From contig NC_084921.1 of the NCBI RefSeq assembly GCF_958298935.1, positions 43,309,001 to 43,373,000 of the forward strand: a stretch of 64,000 bases of DNA. The letters are read 5' to 3'. Positions within the stretch are counted from its first letter, which is position 1; every line of letters begins with the position of its first letter. Position numbers and translations under genes: made by a program. Shown here piece after piece: positions 23,901 through 34,799 of this stretch. Under the pieces are notes generated by a model. It ran no database searches. It saw only the letters and a list, made by a program, of their open reading frames with translations, and was not told the DNA's origin. This stretch comes from Phragmites australis. Lineage: Eukaryota; Streptophyta; Magnoliopsida; Poales; Poaceae.

Positions 23901-25477
23901 ATCCTTACAGGCTTGTCATCAGACTCGTCTTCAGATTCTTCCTCTTCAGACTCTTCTCTTTCTTCCTCTCCCTCCTCTTCAGCTACATTCTATTTAATTT
24001 TTTAATATAAATTAATTGTTACAGCAAGAATGTGACAGCCACACAATCAAATTTGTGGCAGGTAGCATCAAATAACTAAGAAACTTTTGCAATGATATTG
24101 ATTTCAGGCAATATGGCTTAACAAATGCTTATCGACGTCGACCTCAAAAAAGAAACATCTATGTGCATACTTAAGAGCATTGGTATTTACAATAATTGAA
24201 TCAGTAGTTAATGGAACTGATTTGATCATAATATGTCAGTATTCTTATTTTTATGCAGAATTAGATTGTACAAATGCAATAGCTGAGTTGTGCTACAGCA
24301 GCTTCAGAATTATAGACACTGCTCAAGGATAAGGAATAGCTAAAGCTTTTGGAGCAATGTTTGCCAAAACCCAATTAGGCATTTAATTGCAGTCTGGTAA
24401 TGGCACAAATGTTCCAGAGCAAAACATAGCTACTTAATAAAATTATCAAATCACTGTATCCACTCTGGAAAGTGATTTTCCATCAGGCAATTATGTAACA
24501 CTACAAGTGCAATAGAGGTAGGTATGTTTAATGTTATCCAAAACAAGTGATGAACAAATCCTTTTTGACTCGTAGGAGTGCACAAGGGTCAGAGGGGATA
24601 AAACTAATAACCATGTGGATTAAATTAATCTAATGAAATATACAAACCTTCTTGAATGTGCGTGGGCGACCTGAAGTACCAGCAGCTGCAATTATTTGAA
24701 TAAAAGGTTATCAGAAATAAGTCAAAAACTGCTCTTAGCAGGATATCCATAGGAAGCAGCCATCAAGGTGATCAAATAGTAAAAAATAACAAAAAAAATT
24801 ATATATGCAAGGAGCTTCAAGTGTAGCATTTCTGTCCTATCCAGCCTCGAAAGGCCTTTCTTTGAGGCTAGGTACAGTGTGCTATTGATTTCCCACTGCG
24901 TTTAAACTTCACACAAACCCTTTTACGTGAAGATCTCTAACAGTGAAGGTGAAGCAAAAGCTGCAACCGAATCAAGAGCGGGATAGTATCAAGTTGTCCT
25001 ACTGCATCATTGGATGATGAAAGCATCTGAACCTTTGAAAAACGATTATGTACCCAACCCAGAGGGATGTACAAACAGGTGCCTGAGCATCTAAAGAAAA
25101 CAAATCTGGATCAACGAGTCCACCAGACACCATCGACTCCCATCATTATATGGCAACCCCACGGCGCCTACTAAAAGCAGGAATATCAAGTCGCAACCCA
25201 CCAAGCTACTCCTAAAGTTCCAGTTCTGCTAGAACACGCAAACTCAGTCAAAACCATGACGCGCCAAACATCAGATCAAGCAGTCGCCTAGGCGGTACAT
25301 GCAACAGAATGCCCCAGCCTCCAGACATGACATCGGATTCCACCAAAACCGAACCGAACGGAAAGGAGGCCGCTGGGCGGGGGGGGGGGGGGGGGGGGCG
25401 GCGTCGTTACCGATCTCCTCGGGGGTGGAGAAGTTGCGTCGGCCGGTGGGCTTTCCCTTGAACTTTCCCCTCCCCAT
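20910..25477 (-). CDS. PDAP1 / 28-kDa heat- and acid-stable phosphoprotein homologue
   Basis: Small, highly charged eukaryotic phosphoprotein (PDGFA-associated protein 1 family); its role in plants is not established. Eight exons on the minus strand join in phase to 163 residues: 25477-25411, 24685-24648, 23989-23909, 23815-23732, 23346-23312, 22913-22828, 21286-21221, 20944-20910. It starts MGRGKFKGKPTGRRNFSTPEEI, followed by GTSGRPRTFKK. An acidic Glu/Ser/Asp run encoded by 23989-23909 follows, with several casein-kinase-2-like serines, then GLIQIENPNLVKAKNIKAKE. The tail is basic and coiled-coil-like (TTELSRREREEIEKQKAHER, LALIRQQRADAAKKREEEKA). This order is the family's PP28 layout and the length is typical. 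A telo-box AAACCCTA lies at 25582-25589, about 105 bp upstream of the start. Intron 1 carries a 20-nt homopolymer close to its donor. Confidence 0.93.
21489..22245. mobile_element. Non-autonomous hAT-like element in PDAP1 intron 7
   Basis: The ends are inverted: TATGGGTG at 21489 and CACCCATA ending at 22245. Subterminal regions are packed with GGATATC/CCGATATCCG motifs in opposite senses (ATCGGATACGGACGGATATC on the left, many TATCCGATATCCGA on the right). This is the style of short-TIR hAT elements of grasses. It lies between exons 6 and 7 of the PDAP1-like gene. Flanking octamers GACAAGTT and GTTAGGTT match at only 5 of 8 positions, so the target duplication is decayed or the ends are slightly wrong. 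No transposase frame. Confidence 0.45.
25379..25398. repeat. G20 homopolymer in PDAP1 intron 1
   Basis: Twenty consecutive G on the plus strand (C on the transcript strand), beginning 13 nt downstream of the intron 1 donor (GT at 25410-25409) of the minus-strand PDAP1-like gene. Length may vary with sequencing error. Confidence 0.9.
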
Positions 25478-27500
25478 GGCGGCGGCGGCGGGCGATGAGA
25501 GAGGGGGCCGGGCGAGGCGTGCGCAGATAGAGGCGTTCGCCTTAAGCTGCACGCGGGGGTGGGCACCGTGGAAGGAATCGGAAACCCTACCGCTCTTTAC
25601 ACTGGTGGGCTGGGAATTTCAGGGAGAGAATTCGGCGGATTCGGCCCTCCAGCGTAGGCCGTTGGGGGTTGGGAACCGGGTGCGACGCAAGTAGGGCTGT
25701 CCACACAAAAGATCGAACCGAGCTCGAGCGAGCCTACGTGGCGCCCGAATTTGGGATAGACTCGAGCTCGTCTATGCTCGGTAACAGAAGAAAGCTCCAT
25801 CAGATCGTATCGTCTTGTTTAGTTATCGTGATATAATCATTTAGTAGGTTTAAGAATAATTACTACTTGTCGGTTTTTGTAACGTCTTTTAAGTCATAGT
25901 GATACATAACGAAAATTAAAGTCATATAGATTCTGTAAGGTGAAAAACTCAAACAAAAATCGCAGTAACTTAAGCTCGTAAGACTTGTGAGACCTAACTA
26001 GACTCAGGTTTAACTTGTTCTGAGATCGAATCTAGAACGCGTCAAACTCAAGCTTGTTTTCTAGCTATTCTTTGACATCCCACGCGAGCAACCGTGCGAG
26101 GCTTTGCAACCGGAAGTGGGTGACTCGCTCAGTGCGCAGGTCCGAGTTGCCTAGCAAGATAGCAGTTGGTATTGGACTGGCCGACTCACCGGGTCTAACC
26201 GTCCAATTTCTGTTCTATTATACTCGGTTGGTGAAGGCACCGGAGTAAAACCATATATCTATGGAGAAATCAAGAGATGGAGAAATCAAGCTTATGTTTG
26301 TAGGTCATAGACTATTGCTGCCTTCAGTATTATAGATATGTGATAGGAGGCGCAGAGGTGCCATTAAGTACATATGTGATAGATCTAATCTATGTTTATT
26401 GTCTTCAGAGGGTAGATTTCATCATTTGATCAGGCTTTTACCAAATTCTTTTTTTCTAATTCATCAGAAAAAGATCAGGTGTTCTCTAGTCTCTACTCGG
26501 TTTTGCAGACTGGTATACTATGTAAAACAGATAGATATCACATGTTTTCTTTGGAAAATAGTAGCGCGAAAAAACAACATAGTAGAGTGAGTAGATTGAG
26601 CATGACGAATAGATAAGGCCCTCACGGTTGATTTCACAACGATTAAGTCCTTCGAATTTCTTCTGTTTTTCCTCTCGTCCGTCCATTCAGAACAGGTTTT
26701 GTGGTGCAGAAAGATGATCAGGCTTGTCGTCGCCGGAAATGATAAAGCATCCCACGACTCTCTTACGAGCATCCATGACCACGACCCATCCGGTAATGCT
26801 ATTTCTCTTTCAGAGCATAACGAGCTCACCCGAATCTTGAGCCTCATCGGGAGCTGGACTGGGAATAACCACCCTTTCAGAGCTAGACAGCTGGGGCCAT
26901 ACATCCATAACGATTTTTTATTTTTTATTTTTGGCTCAGCACTTCTCTGTTCACTGGATCAATGGTAAAATTTCACCAGTTCTGGCGTTCGCCTCTGCAG
27001 AACTCGAAACGAAATGTCAAGGGGTTCTAAAACAAAGTAAAACAAAAGACATGATCTGTCATATAGCAACTTCTCTGATATAGGCTTTTGTTGCTATGAC
27101 ACGTTAAGCTACATGTCATAAACAATTCACGAACCTGCAAAATACCACAAGCAGCTTTCTTTTCAGGAACAGCATAACTGATAAATGGAGCCACCAAATG
27201 GCTGACATACCCGAGTGAAGGTTACTCGTCTACCAAACCAGGAGATTTATCTTACATACGATGTGCACCGAGGAGATGCTATTTTCAGGACACTAGGCTA
27301 TATTACATTGTCAGTGTTACTGCAGAAAAGAGAACTGCAGCACAGACATCCCTTGTTTCAGAAAGGTTTTCTGTGGATTGGGCCAATCGCAATTAGAAAA
27401 AAGATGGGGTCATGCTAATAGAGTAGACCCAATAATCATAGCTGATACTGTTAGAACTTGAAGGCGAGAGATGCCATAAATCATAAATATGTTTAACCTT
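25478..27500. other. Intergenic between PDAP1 promoter and VOZ 3' end
   Basis: Includes the PDAP1 5' leader and promoter (telo-box at 25582-25589) and, at its far end, the VOZ 3' UTR. One minus-strand stretch (about 26880-26690) reads with codon-like regularity but contains stops; it is described under findings. Otherwise I see no gene, RNA or repeat I can support. Confidence 0.5.
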
Positions 27501-30500
27501 TCATGCCCCATCATTTGAGTTCCAATAGAAGTCGCTTCTTTCAGTGGAGTAACCGTATGGCAGATGAGGTCCATAAACTACACTGCCGTTCAAATATGTC
27601 ATCTGGTCCACGTGTGACACTGCCTGATAAGCATTTGGAACATTAGCTTGAACAGTGGTGTTTGGAACTGAATAGATGTTTGTATTAACATCTTTTGGGT
27701 TAGCCTTCGTCCTGCTCCGGGCCATCCGTTTGGTTTCCACAGGACTGTCTGCACTGAGTCTAACCATTTGCTGCTGGATTTCATTCAGCGGGTTACAAGC
27801 TAATTTTGATTTAGCACTCTTCTTCGCATCTGAAGACTTGAATTCAAGCCGGTATAAGGCAAAGGCATCACAATCATTGATCTCATATTCATAGAGATGC
27901 CATTCATAGCTATTGGATGGCTGTGGATCCATGTAATAGGACCTCTTCAGACCCCCGAAGTCCTTCATCACCTGCTTCCTTGATTCATGCCAACCACGGC
28001 CACTGTAATCTGGCAAGGACCGTTGCTTCCGATTTCCGCTCTCAAACGCCCTCCTTGGTTTGTCAAAGAACAGCCATTCTCTGATAGATTCGCCTTCAAA
28101 AATGTAAAGATCGAAGAGTTCTGCAATGACACAGAAGGCCTAACAATTAGTAAAAATATTTTATCAGTACCACATATAGATATGAGTTATGAAGGAAAAG
28201 CTTACCAGGTGCATTCCATGGGGACTTTGCAGTAGCAGCCCCTTCACAGACAGGAATACCGACATGTTTACCTTGGATTTTTGCACTAAGAGCAGCAAAC
28301 AGGGGGCCGTCTTTCAGATCAATCCCTCTTGGACGGATCACAGGCATTGTACCTGGAGGGCCTTCTTCCTTCACAGCCAAATCAGCATGATAAATGCTGC
28401 AATAATCTTGCCACCTCTCCGATCCTATAGCAGGCCTGGGGCAGTCCCAGAGAGCGCATTTTGGCCTCAGAAATGCAGCAGGTGCTGGAGTCATTGTTGT
28501 GAGCAAGTCTGACATGTGGAGGAAAACATCTCCAGCACTCTGTCCACAGTTACTCATATCAAGATACACATTAGGGGGTAACTCTTGTGGCAAATTGAAG
28601 TGTGGATATTCCAGCTGACCAATCCCTTCCAAGTTATTGAGGACATCTGGATTGGACCCAGAAAGGTTTATCTTGTAATCATCATCATAAAGAAAATCCT
28701 CAACTGTAAGTTCCTGGTTCACATAGTAAATCTGCAAGGAGCACGACGGAAACTTGTTAAAATTAACACTGCTCCATCAAACTTCAAAATCAAGTAAGGT
28801 AAGTGGAGCATACATAGCAGCTAAAGGATGCAACATCGAGTACTAACACGTGAGTATTTACAATGTTAACGAGGCACATAAGATAGCTAGGGAACAGGTG
28901 GAGGAAAATCAAAATGAGTGCTATACGAACCTACCAACACGGAAGCAAAACATCCTTGCACGCCGTCAGAACACCGAAGGCTTTTGTTTTCTTCTAAAAG
29001 TATATCGAAATACAATGACCCCACCATTTCCAATAATCCCATTGCGTGCTGCATACGCTTGTCGTTCTTGGCCTCTTGCCTAAAACAATGAGACCTTATA
29101 GTAAGTTTTAATTTATTACCTTAAGTGTTTAGTTCTCTAGAAATCCTACAGCTTTTTATACATGTGTCAACATTTGCATCATCAATCTACTAAGGTAGTC
29201 AACTATATTTTATAGAAAATGTTCGGTCAGAAAATGGAAAAAAAACTGTGGACATGTGTCATTTAAAATTCCCTACTTAATAATATAGAAATATACCACT
29301 AAATTATACTGGCTTAGTAAAACATCATTGAAACATGAGTTCGCCAATGAATAAAGAATTTTGATACGCCTCGGTTACCTTTTCTAAAAAAGATAAGATA
29401 TTTCAAGAGAAAAGACTTCTCAACTCCAGTTTTTCCCTGGGTCTGTCACGATCCTGGTTAATGGTTACTATGGCCGCTAGTCTGACCACTAGCTAACCTA
29501 GTTTGGTCCCCAACCTCAGCCATCAAGTGCTCCTTCTTGTGCAGTGTGTACAACCCTTAAGTCCAGTTGGCATTGCTACTGATGAGACCCCACGAAGCAA
29601 ACAGAGTTTGGCTAACATTATTCAGATCGAGCTTTTATGCTGAGGTAATAGAGAGCGCAAATCTACCACAAGACACGAAGAGCTCCAGCACAAGAGGTAA
29701 CAAGCTCCTTAGTCCTTGCCTTGCCCTTGATGTTGACTGCCTTAATGTAATGATGGTGGTAAAACCCATGTGCATAGATTAAATTTCAGTTTTACGAACA
29801 ATATAACTAAATATGCGCCTTGGCAGGTTTGCACTCTGTCCCTTTATTGGTATTGAATTCACAGGGTTAGTCCCTTCTCACTCACAAAAACTACACTTAT
29901 ATGCTTATAGCAAATCAATAATCAAATGTCAATTGAAAACACAATGGGGCTGTTTGGTTAGGGGCCAATGGGAGCCAAGCCAAATTTTAGCTGTGCCCTG
30001 AAAATTTGGCCTCCGTTTGGTTTGAGGCCAAAATTTGATCATGCCCCGAAAAATTTTGGCCGGTGAAAATTTTTCTATAGCGTTTCTGGACAAACCTCAG
30101 GCAGCCAAATTGTCCGCCAAAATTTTTAGCCAGCCAAATTTTGGCTTGGCCTCAAACCAAACGCCATTTTGGCAGCCAAAATTTGGCACTGTCCCTGATT
30201 TGGCCTTTGGCCAAATTTTGGCTTGGTCTGTTGGGGCCAAAAACCAAACGGCCCCAATATGCCCAAAAAATTAGCATGCGCACATACATGCACTATACCC
30301 CACTCTCAAATACTTGCTGAGATCTCTGAGGTAGTGAGGTCACAAAGGATCATGATCAATTCTGCGACAACACACCCCCTAGCAATTCCTTTGATTTGCC
30401 TCACTGCCAGTGTTACCTGGACACGGACACGGGTGTCGGAATCCGACTCGGACTTGGGTGTCCGATTCGGCAAAGAAAATTTGGACACGCGAAATACAAC

Positions 30501-33481
30501 TCGGAATCCGACACGGGTGTCGGAATCCGACTCGGATTCAGGGTGTCCGATTCGGCAAATAAATTTGGACCCAGGTGTCCAGGTAACACTGCTCACTGCG
30601 CTTCCACTACCATTCAGCTCAAGCTTCCATGATCTAGCTTAGCCTAAATAATTAGGTTGAGCTAGCAGCTATGCATCACAAAGCTAACAAATGTGGTGTA
30701 TAAACTAGGAGGGATGCAAGCGAGGTAACCACATAAAAGGGACAAACCACACAAACTGACAGCTCTAACCTCACAATGGTAAAATCACTAATGGGCAACG
30801 GCGTTATATTTCAGTGGTATTTTTAGAGGATATCCCAATATATTTCACTAATCCAAGACAATGAATGGGATTTCACTGAACTGCCAAAAGTTTTGAGTGG
30901 TACAGAGCTATTTTTTCCTCTTGTAAAGTAGTCTCAATCTTCAGATGTCATAAAAGATTAAGATATCAAACACACTGCATATTCCATAGTTCATCCAACA
31001 ATGTTACACCTTCATATGCTTTTGTTAGGTTGCAGACAAGGGTGGTGTAAAACGAGATAGCTTTTAGAAGACATCCTATTATCCAAGAGAATCACAAAAA
31101 TCACTTCATGCATAAGTTGCATAGTGTTTCATTGGTCTTGACTATTGAGGATAAAAAATAGTTAAACAAACATAAGTTGGGTAAAGGAGGAATAGTCAGA
31201 ATTATGTAACTCCTGAGGCCACATCTTGTCCATAGCGGGATGCAAAGCACATAATTACATTCATGAACTTCTACTCAACAATGAATCAACTAGATAAGAA
31301 ATAACAGTAGAACCTAGCCTTCTGCGCAAAAAGAAAAAAGAAATAACATAATGAGCTATCAACGTCACTACCATGAGATTAGCTAGAAAATCCAAATCAA
31401 AAGACATTAGCAGAAACAGGGACCATAAGTAGCCCAAGCCTCCACATGAAGTGAATTCAATGATACAACAAAGAGTCGGAGACAGAGAAACAAAGTTGAA
31501 TTCTTCTCATAAATTGTAACCTTCCTCGATTTATAAAGAACAGTGTAATTTTTAGCTCCGAAAAAGAACTGCATAAGTAAACAGTCCATTACAAACTCCA
31601 TCTTAATGTAGTTTACATGCTTTCCAATTGTGATAATGGTGGAAAAGCCTATCCCATTGCCTTATCAACTGATAGCAGATGCTAGGCACAGTGCCCAGCG
31701 AGTTCGTCCAAATCCAGAAAATGCAGAAACCACCGACAGATGATTCAATGCGCGGGAAGTTGCTTGCAGATCACACAATATGCAACTAAATACACACAAT
31801 GAGAAAGACCACATAAGACAGCTGTACAAAGTAGAGAAATATAACTGATTCATCAGAAGTCACCACGACTGACACATGATCACATTCAATCTGTTGGGGG
31901 AATGGTACCGTGTTAGTTCCCCCATTCGACTTCGGCCAACTTCGGCCAACCCTAGATAGAAATTGGCAGTGATAACATAGGGTGTGTTTGGTAGCCTGCA
32001 GTAGTTGTGGTCTGTCTAGGATGTAGCCCAGGCTAGCCCCAGCCTAGTTGCCCCTAGCAAATATGGCGGTGTTTGGTTGGGCTGGATAGCCAACTTTTCG
32101 CGGGATGGTATTTGTTTGGTGGGCTTCATTCGGACCGGGTGGGGATGCGGAGGGTGAGCGCGCTGCACAGCTGAGGCTAGGCCAGCGGGGAACGGAAATT
32201 TTCCACATTCCCGCGGGGCCTCGCCCGGAGGCTGCTTTTGCACCGCCCTAGCCTAGCTTATGAGCCTTTGCAGGGAACCAAACGCCAGCAAAGTGCACCT
32301 AGGGAGCCTGGCTAGGGGCCTGCACACCCTACCAAACACACCCAGAAGATTCCTCTAAAGTTGTCTTGCGAGGCAGAGCCGGAGGGACAGCCGATGCCAA
32401 GTGAAAGGACCGAAGGCCGAGCCCGGAGGGCGGGAGTCGCCAGAAGCACCGGTGAGACCCGAAGAGCCACTTGGTGAGAAGCGAAGGTCCCGAAGGCCCA
32501 CATGCCTCGGCCGGAAGGACAAGGGCCGCAGAAGGTGCAGACGAGAAGCGAAAAACCACTTGATGATGCAGGACGAAGAACCCGAAAGGGAAGAGGCCGA
32601 AGGAAAGCCCCAAGGTGGTCAACATCGCCGACGAAGGGCTGGCTGACACAAAATCACTGTGTTGTGATTGAGGTCCCGGCACAACCACAAAGCCTAATTG
32701 CTTGGAACTCTAGCAAAATATAGCCGTATGCCTGTATCCTAGCAATCACAGTATCACGCCTACAAACTTATTCACAAGATCGATAGCCAGGCCATTCCAC
32801 TAAGATCCGCAAAAAGGTTCAAACTTTCATTCAGCAAACTTGTGGTAGGAGTAATAAAGTATACCTGATCATGGAACACAGCAGCCGCAGCAGCAGGAGC
32901 CGAGACTCCTCCACCATTCGCCAGAATCCCCTGGCCCAGCTGCGGCTGCTGCGCCACCGCGATGTCAACGGCTTCCTCGCGCGGCTCCGGCTTCATGTCC
33001 TGCCCGCCCTGCGCGTGCCCCTGGCCCTGGTTAGCGGGGGGCGGGGGCGGGGGCGGGGGCTGCTGCTGCTGCTCGACTAACTTGCTCGTGGCATCGTCCT
33101 CCTCCTCGTCCGCCGCCAGTTGCAGCAGCCGCAGCGTCTCCGACGGCGGATCCGACAGCTCCCTGTTGTTCCCCTGCCGTCAAACGCAGCCACCCAACCG
33201 AACATCAGCCGCACCACAAGAAAGGAGAAATGTGCGGAGGAAGTAAAAGGGACTGGTGCCTGGAGGGAGGAGGCCGAGGAGGGGGCGCTGAGCTCGGAGC
33301 GCCACTCGCGGAGCATCTGGTGGAGCTGCGCCTCGAGGACGGCGGCGTCGGAGGAGCGGGAGTCCTTGCGCGCGGACTGGAGCCCGGAGAACATCTCCTG
33401 CAGGTCGTCGACGCGGGTCTTAGCGCGCGCGCGGAACTGCTGGCGCCGCGACCCCGCCCGCGACGACGGCCCTTTCCCCAT
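27501..33481 (-). CDS. VOZ: VOZ (vascular plant one zinc finger) transcription factor
   Basis: Plant-specific transcription factor; VOZ proteins are known partners of phytochrome B and act in flowering and stress responses. Exons on the minus strand: 33481-33260 (or -33254), 33173-32865, 28731-28206, 28120-27501, giving about 558 residues. The N-terminus ([38 protein letters not shown]) is the conserved domain A of the family. Exon 2 encodes a Gln/Pro-rich stretch. Exons 3-4 carry domain B: the zinc motif Cys269, Cys274, Cys288, His292 (KCALWDC and QDYCSIYH), then [54 protein letters not shown] and [15 protein letters not shown], the DNA-binding/dimer region. The exon 1 donor is uncertain: GC at LQ|GNN fits the family best, while GT six bases later adds Ala-Pro. 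Intron 2 is 4.1 kb and full of small transposons. Confidence 0.93.
29946..30255. mobile_element. Tourist-like MITE with a nested foldback
   Basis: Terminal inverted repeats GGGGCTGTTTGGTT (left) and AACCAAACGGCCCC-type (right), with a possible 3-bp flank duplication AAT (29943-29945 and 30256-30258). Inside, a second pair of arms (CCGTTTGGTTTGAGGCCAAA near 30014 and its inverse GGCCTCAAACCAAACGCC near 30148) marks a similar element inserted within, or an internal duplication. No coding capacity. It lies in VOZ intron 2. The PIF/Harbinger (Tourist) assignment is by TIR style. Confidence 0.6.
30408..30591. mobile_element. 184-bp hAT-type MITE with perfect 8-bp target duplication
   Basis: Terminal inverted repeats CAGTGTTACCTGGACA and TGTCCAGGTAACACTG, flanked by the identical octamer CTCACTGC (30400-30407 and 30592-30599). 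An 8-bp duplication with CAGTG ends points to the hAT superfamily. The interior is an imperfect tandem duplication of a block containing ACACGGGTGTCGGAATCCGA and GGTGTCCGATTCGGCAAA. It lies in VOZ intron 2. Confidence 0.8.
31892..32680. repeat. Possible LTR remnant around a MITE
   Basis: Sequence starting TGTTGGGGGAATGGTACC and continuing after the 31980-32343 MITE as a purine-rich, GC-rich stretch resembles a degraded retrotransposon LTR. No partner LTR and no clear right end or target duplication were found, so the boundaries are approximate. Confidence 0.3.
31980..32343. mobile_element. Tourist-like MITE, 364 bp
   Basis: Inverted ends GGGTGTGTTTGGTAG and CTACCAAACACACCC match almost perfectly. 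Inner arms (GGTGTTTGGTTGGGCT and GGGAACCAAACGCC) suggest a second nested foldback. The middle is GC-rich with no transposase. No matching TWA flank was seen. It lies in VOZ intron 2. Confidence 0.6.
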
Positions 33482-34140
33482 CGCCGCCGATCAGTTGCCG
33501 CGGTGGGACGGAGGAATGGATGGGGTCGTGGCTTTTTTTCCTTTTTCTTTTCTTCCCTAGCCGTCCTCCGTTGCGCGAGCGAGATGCTCGGGCGAGTTTT
33601 CTGGCTGCCACTTTGTTGGGTCGGGGTCGGCGGCCTTGGGAAAAGCGACGGCCGCGGCAAAAGGAGGCGGGCGACGCCGGGACCAGCATGCGGATTAGGG
33701 TGCATCGGGCTGGCTCGTCAAGGCCCAAAGCGTCGTCGTCCAATAGCAGGCAGCGGGAGACTCGCGTCGCGTCTCCTTGAGCTAGTCTAGTCGTCTCTCT
33801 CGTCTCCGTGTGTTTACACGTTTGCCTCTACAAATGCCGTGCGTTGTTATTCTCCTTATTGGCTTAATGGCAGCAATGTCGTTTAGAACAATGTTGATAA
33901 TATATTATTGAAATCTTAAAAAGATATTCTTAGCACCCATCGTCCATTCGCCGTGAAGAAAAGGGGGCTTCTATTGGGGATTGTAAATAAAAGTTAGAAA
34001 CTGCAGTATGAAATTGTATTTCTTCCGTTGAGCGTGACGTAGACACGCCGGGGCAAAGGACACGTCGTCGTTCTTGTGCGATTCATCATTGTGGGCATAC
34101 TATTATTTAGTTCTTTGCTTACCACGTATACCCTTTGTAC
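33482..34140. other. VOZ 5' leader and promoter region
   Basis: GC-rich up to about 33790, then AT-rich. The first part should hold the VOZ 5' UTR and core promoter on the minus strand. Open frames here overlap on both strands without domains and are not supported as genes. Confidence 0.4.
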
Positions 34141-34345
34141 TTTTAGATATAACATATTTTTGGGGTGTATAGTACGGTTCTGATTTCCCTTCGAAATATT
34201 TTGGTTCCAGTTTCTTTCTGTAATTATTTTTATAGTGAATTAAAATCATTTTTATACAATCTTTTAACTAGTTAGATAAACTCTGGTTCTCAAAATAGGG
34301 CGATAGTTGTAAATAAAAAGAAATTGATTCAGAAATAGAATGAAC
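34140..34345. repeat. Dispersed MITE-like repeat, copy A
   Basis: Shares an ordered series of blocks with 49012-49190: CAAAATATTTTGGTT-type, GTTTCTTT, AGTGAATTAAAATCATTTTTAT, AGTTAGATAAA, GATTCTCAAAATAGG-type, GTAAATAAAAAGAA and TGATTCAGAAA. Copy B begins with GGGTCCGTTTGGTAGGG, a typical MITE end. Non-coding. Confidence 0.5.
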
Positions 34346-34470
34346 CACTTTTTTTCCTATTCCTTGCATTGTAAAGAAAACGTTTCTCCTGTTTTGGATT
34401 CGAATCACACCCTTAGGTTGTCATTATGCCACCAGCTGGCTCGACTGGCTAGCACTCCGTATAGGATGCA

Positions 34471-34785
34471 TGTCATGACCAAGATTACTATCAGGAGCAC
34501 GCCAAGTCTGAAGCTGCCCAGCCAGTAGAGAAAAGGCGATGACAGCCCAGGCTATACCCACGTGTGGAGTGGACCAAATGAGCACTGCTTCACGTAAATA
34601 TGTTGGCTGGTTCTAAGCTAGCAGAGAGCGAGTTGAATTAGAACTTTGTATTGTCTTCTTCCTTCTTCATCTATTCTTCCTCCTCTCTCTTAAACCTCCT
34701 GCTGTGCTACCGAATTCTAGTTATACCTAAGTAAAGAACATTGTATGCTTGAGTGAATTTGAATGATTGAAGTTGAATAGTAACA
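34471..34785 (+). mobile_element. Left LTR of Ty3/gypsy element
   Basis: 315 bp, begins TGTCATGACCAAG and ends TAGTAACA. Co-linear with the right LTR at 39695-40041, with substitutions and several indels. Preceded by ATGCA (34466-34470), the left target-site duplication. Confidence 0.9.
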
Positions 34786-34787
34786 TT

Positions 34788-34799
34788 TGGCATCAGAGC
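34788..34799 (+). other. Primer binding site (initiator tRNA-Met type)
   Basis: TGGCATCAGAGC lies two bases after the left LTR and differs at one position from TGGTATCAGAGC, complementary to the 3' end of initiator tRNA-Met. It marks where minus-strand synthesis would start. Confidence 0.8.

Noticed and set aside
25299..25694. 131-residue plus-strand frame across the PDAP1 first exon
   Set aside because: It reads through the G20 tract and is antisense to the conserved MGRGKFKGKPTGRR exon.
30306..30642. Frames rich in repeated SESDSD-like and [14 protein letters not shown] words
   Set aside because: Explained by the internal duplication of the hAT MITE at 30408-30591.
33077..33790. Plus-strand frames up to 186 residues
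   Set aside because: Antisense to VOZ exons 1-2 and their leader; Arg/Gly/Ala-rich low-complexity translation.
34380..34410. Possible tRNA B-box (GGATTCGAATCAC)
   Set aside because: No matching A-box or cloverleaf at the right distance; it is part of a dispersed repeat also seen near 56140.
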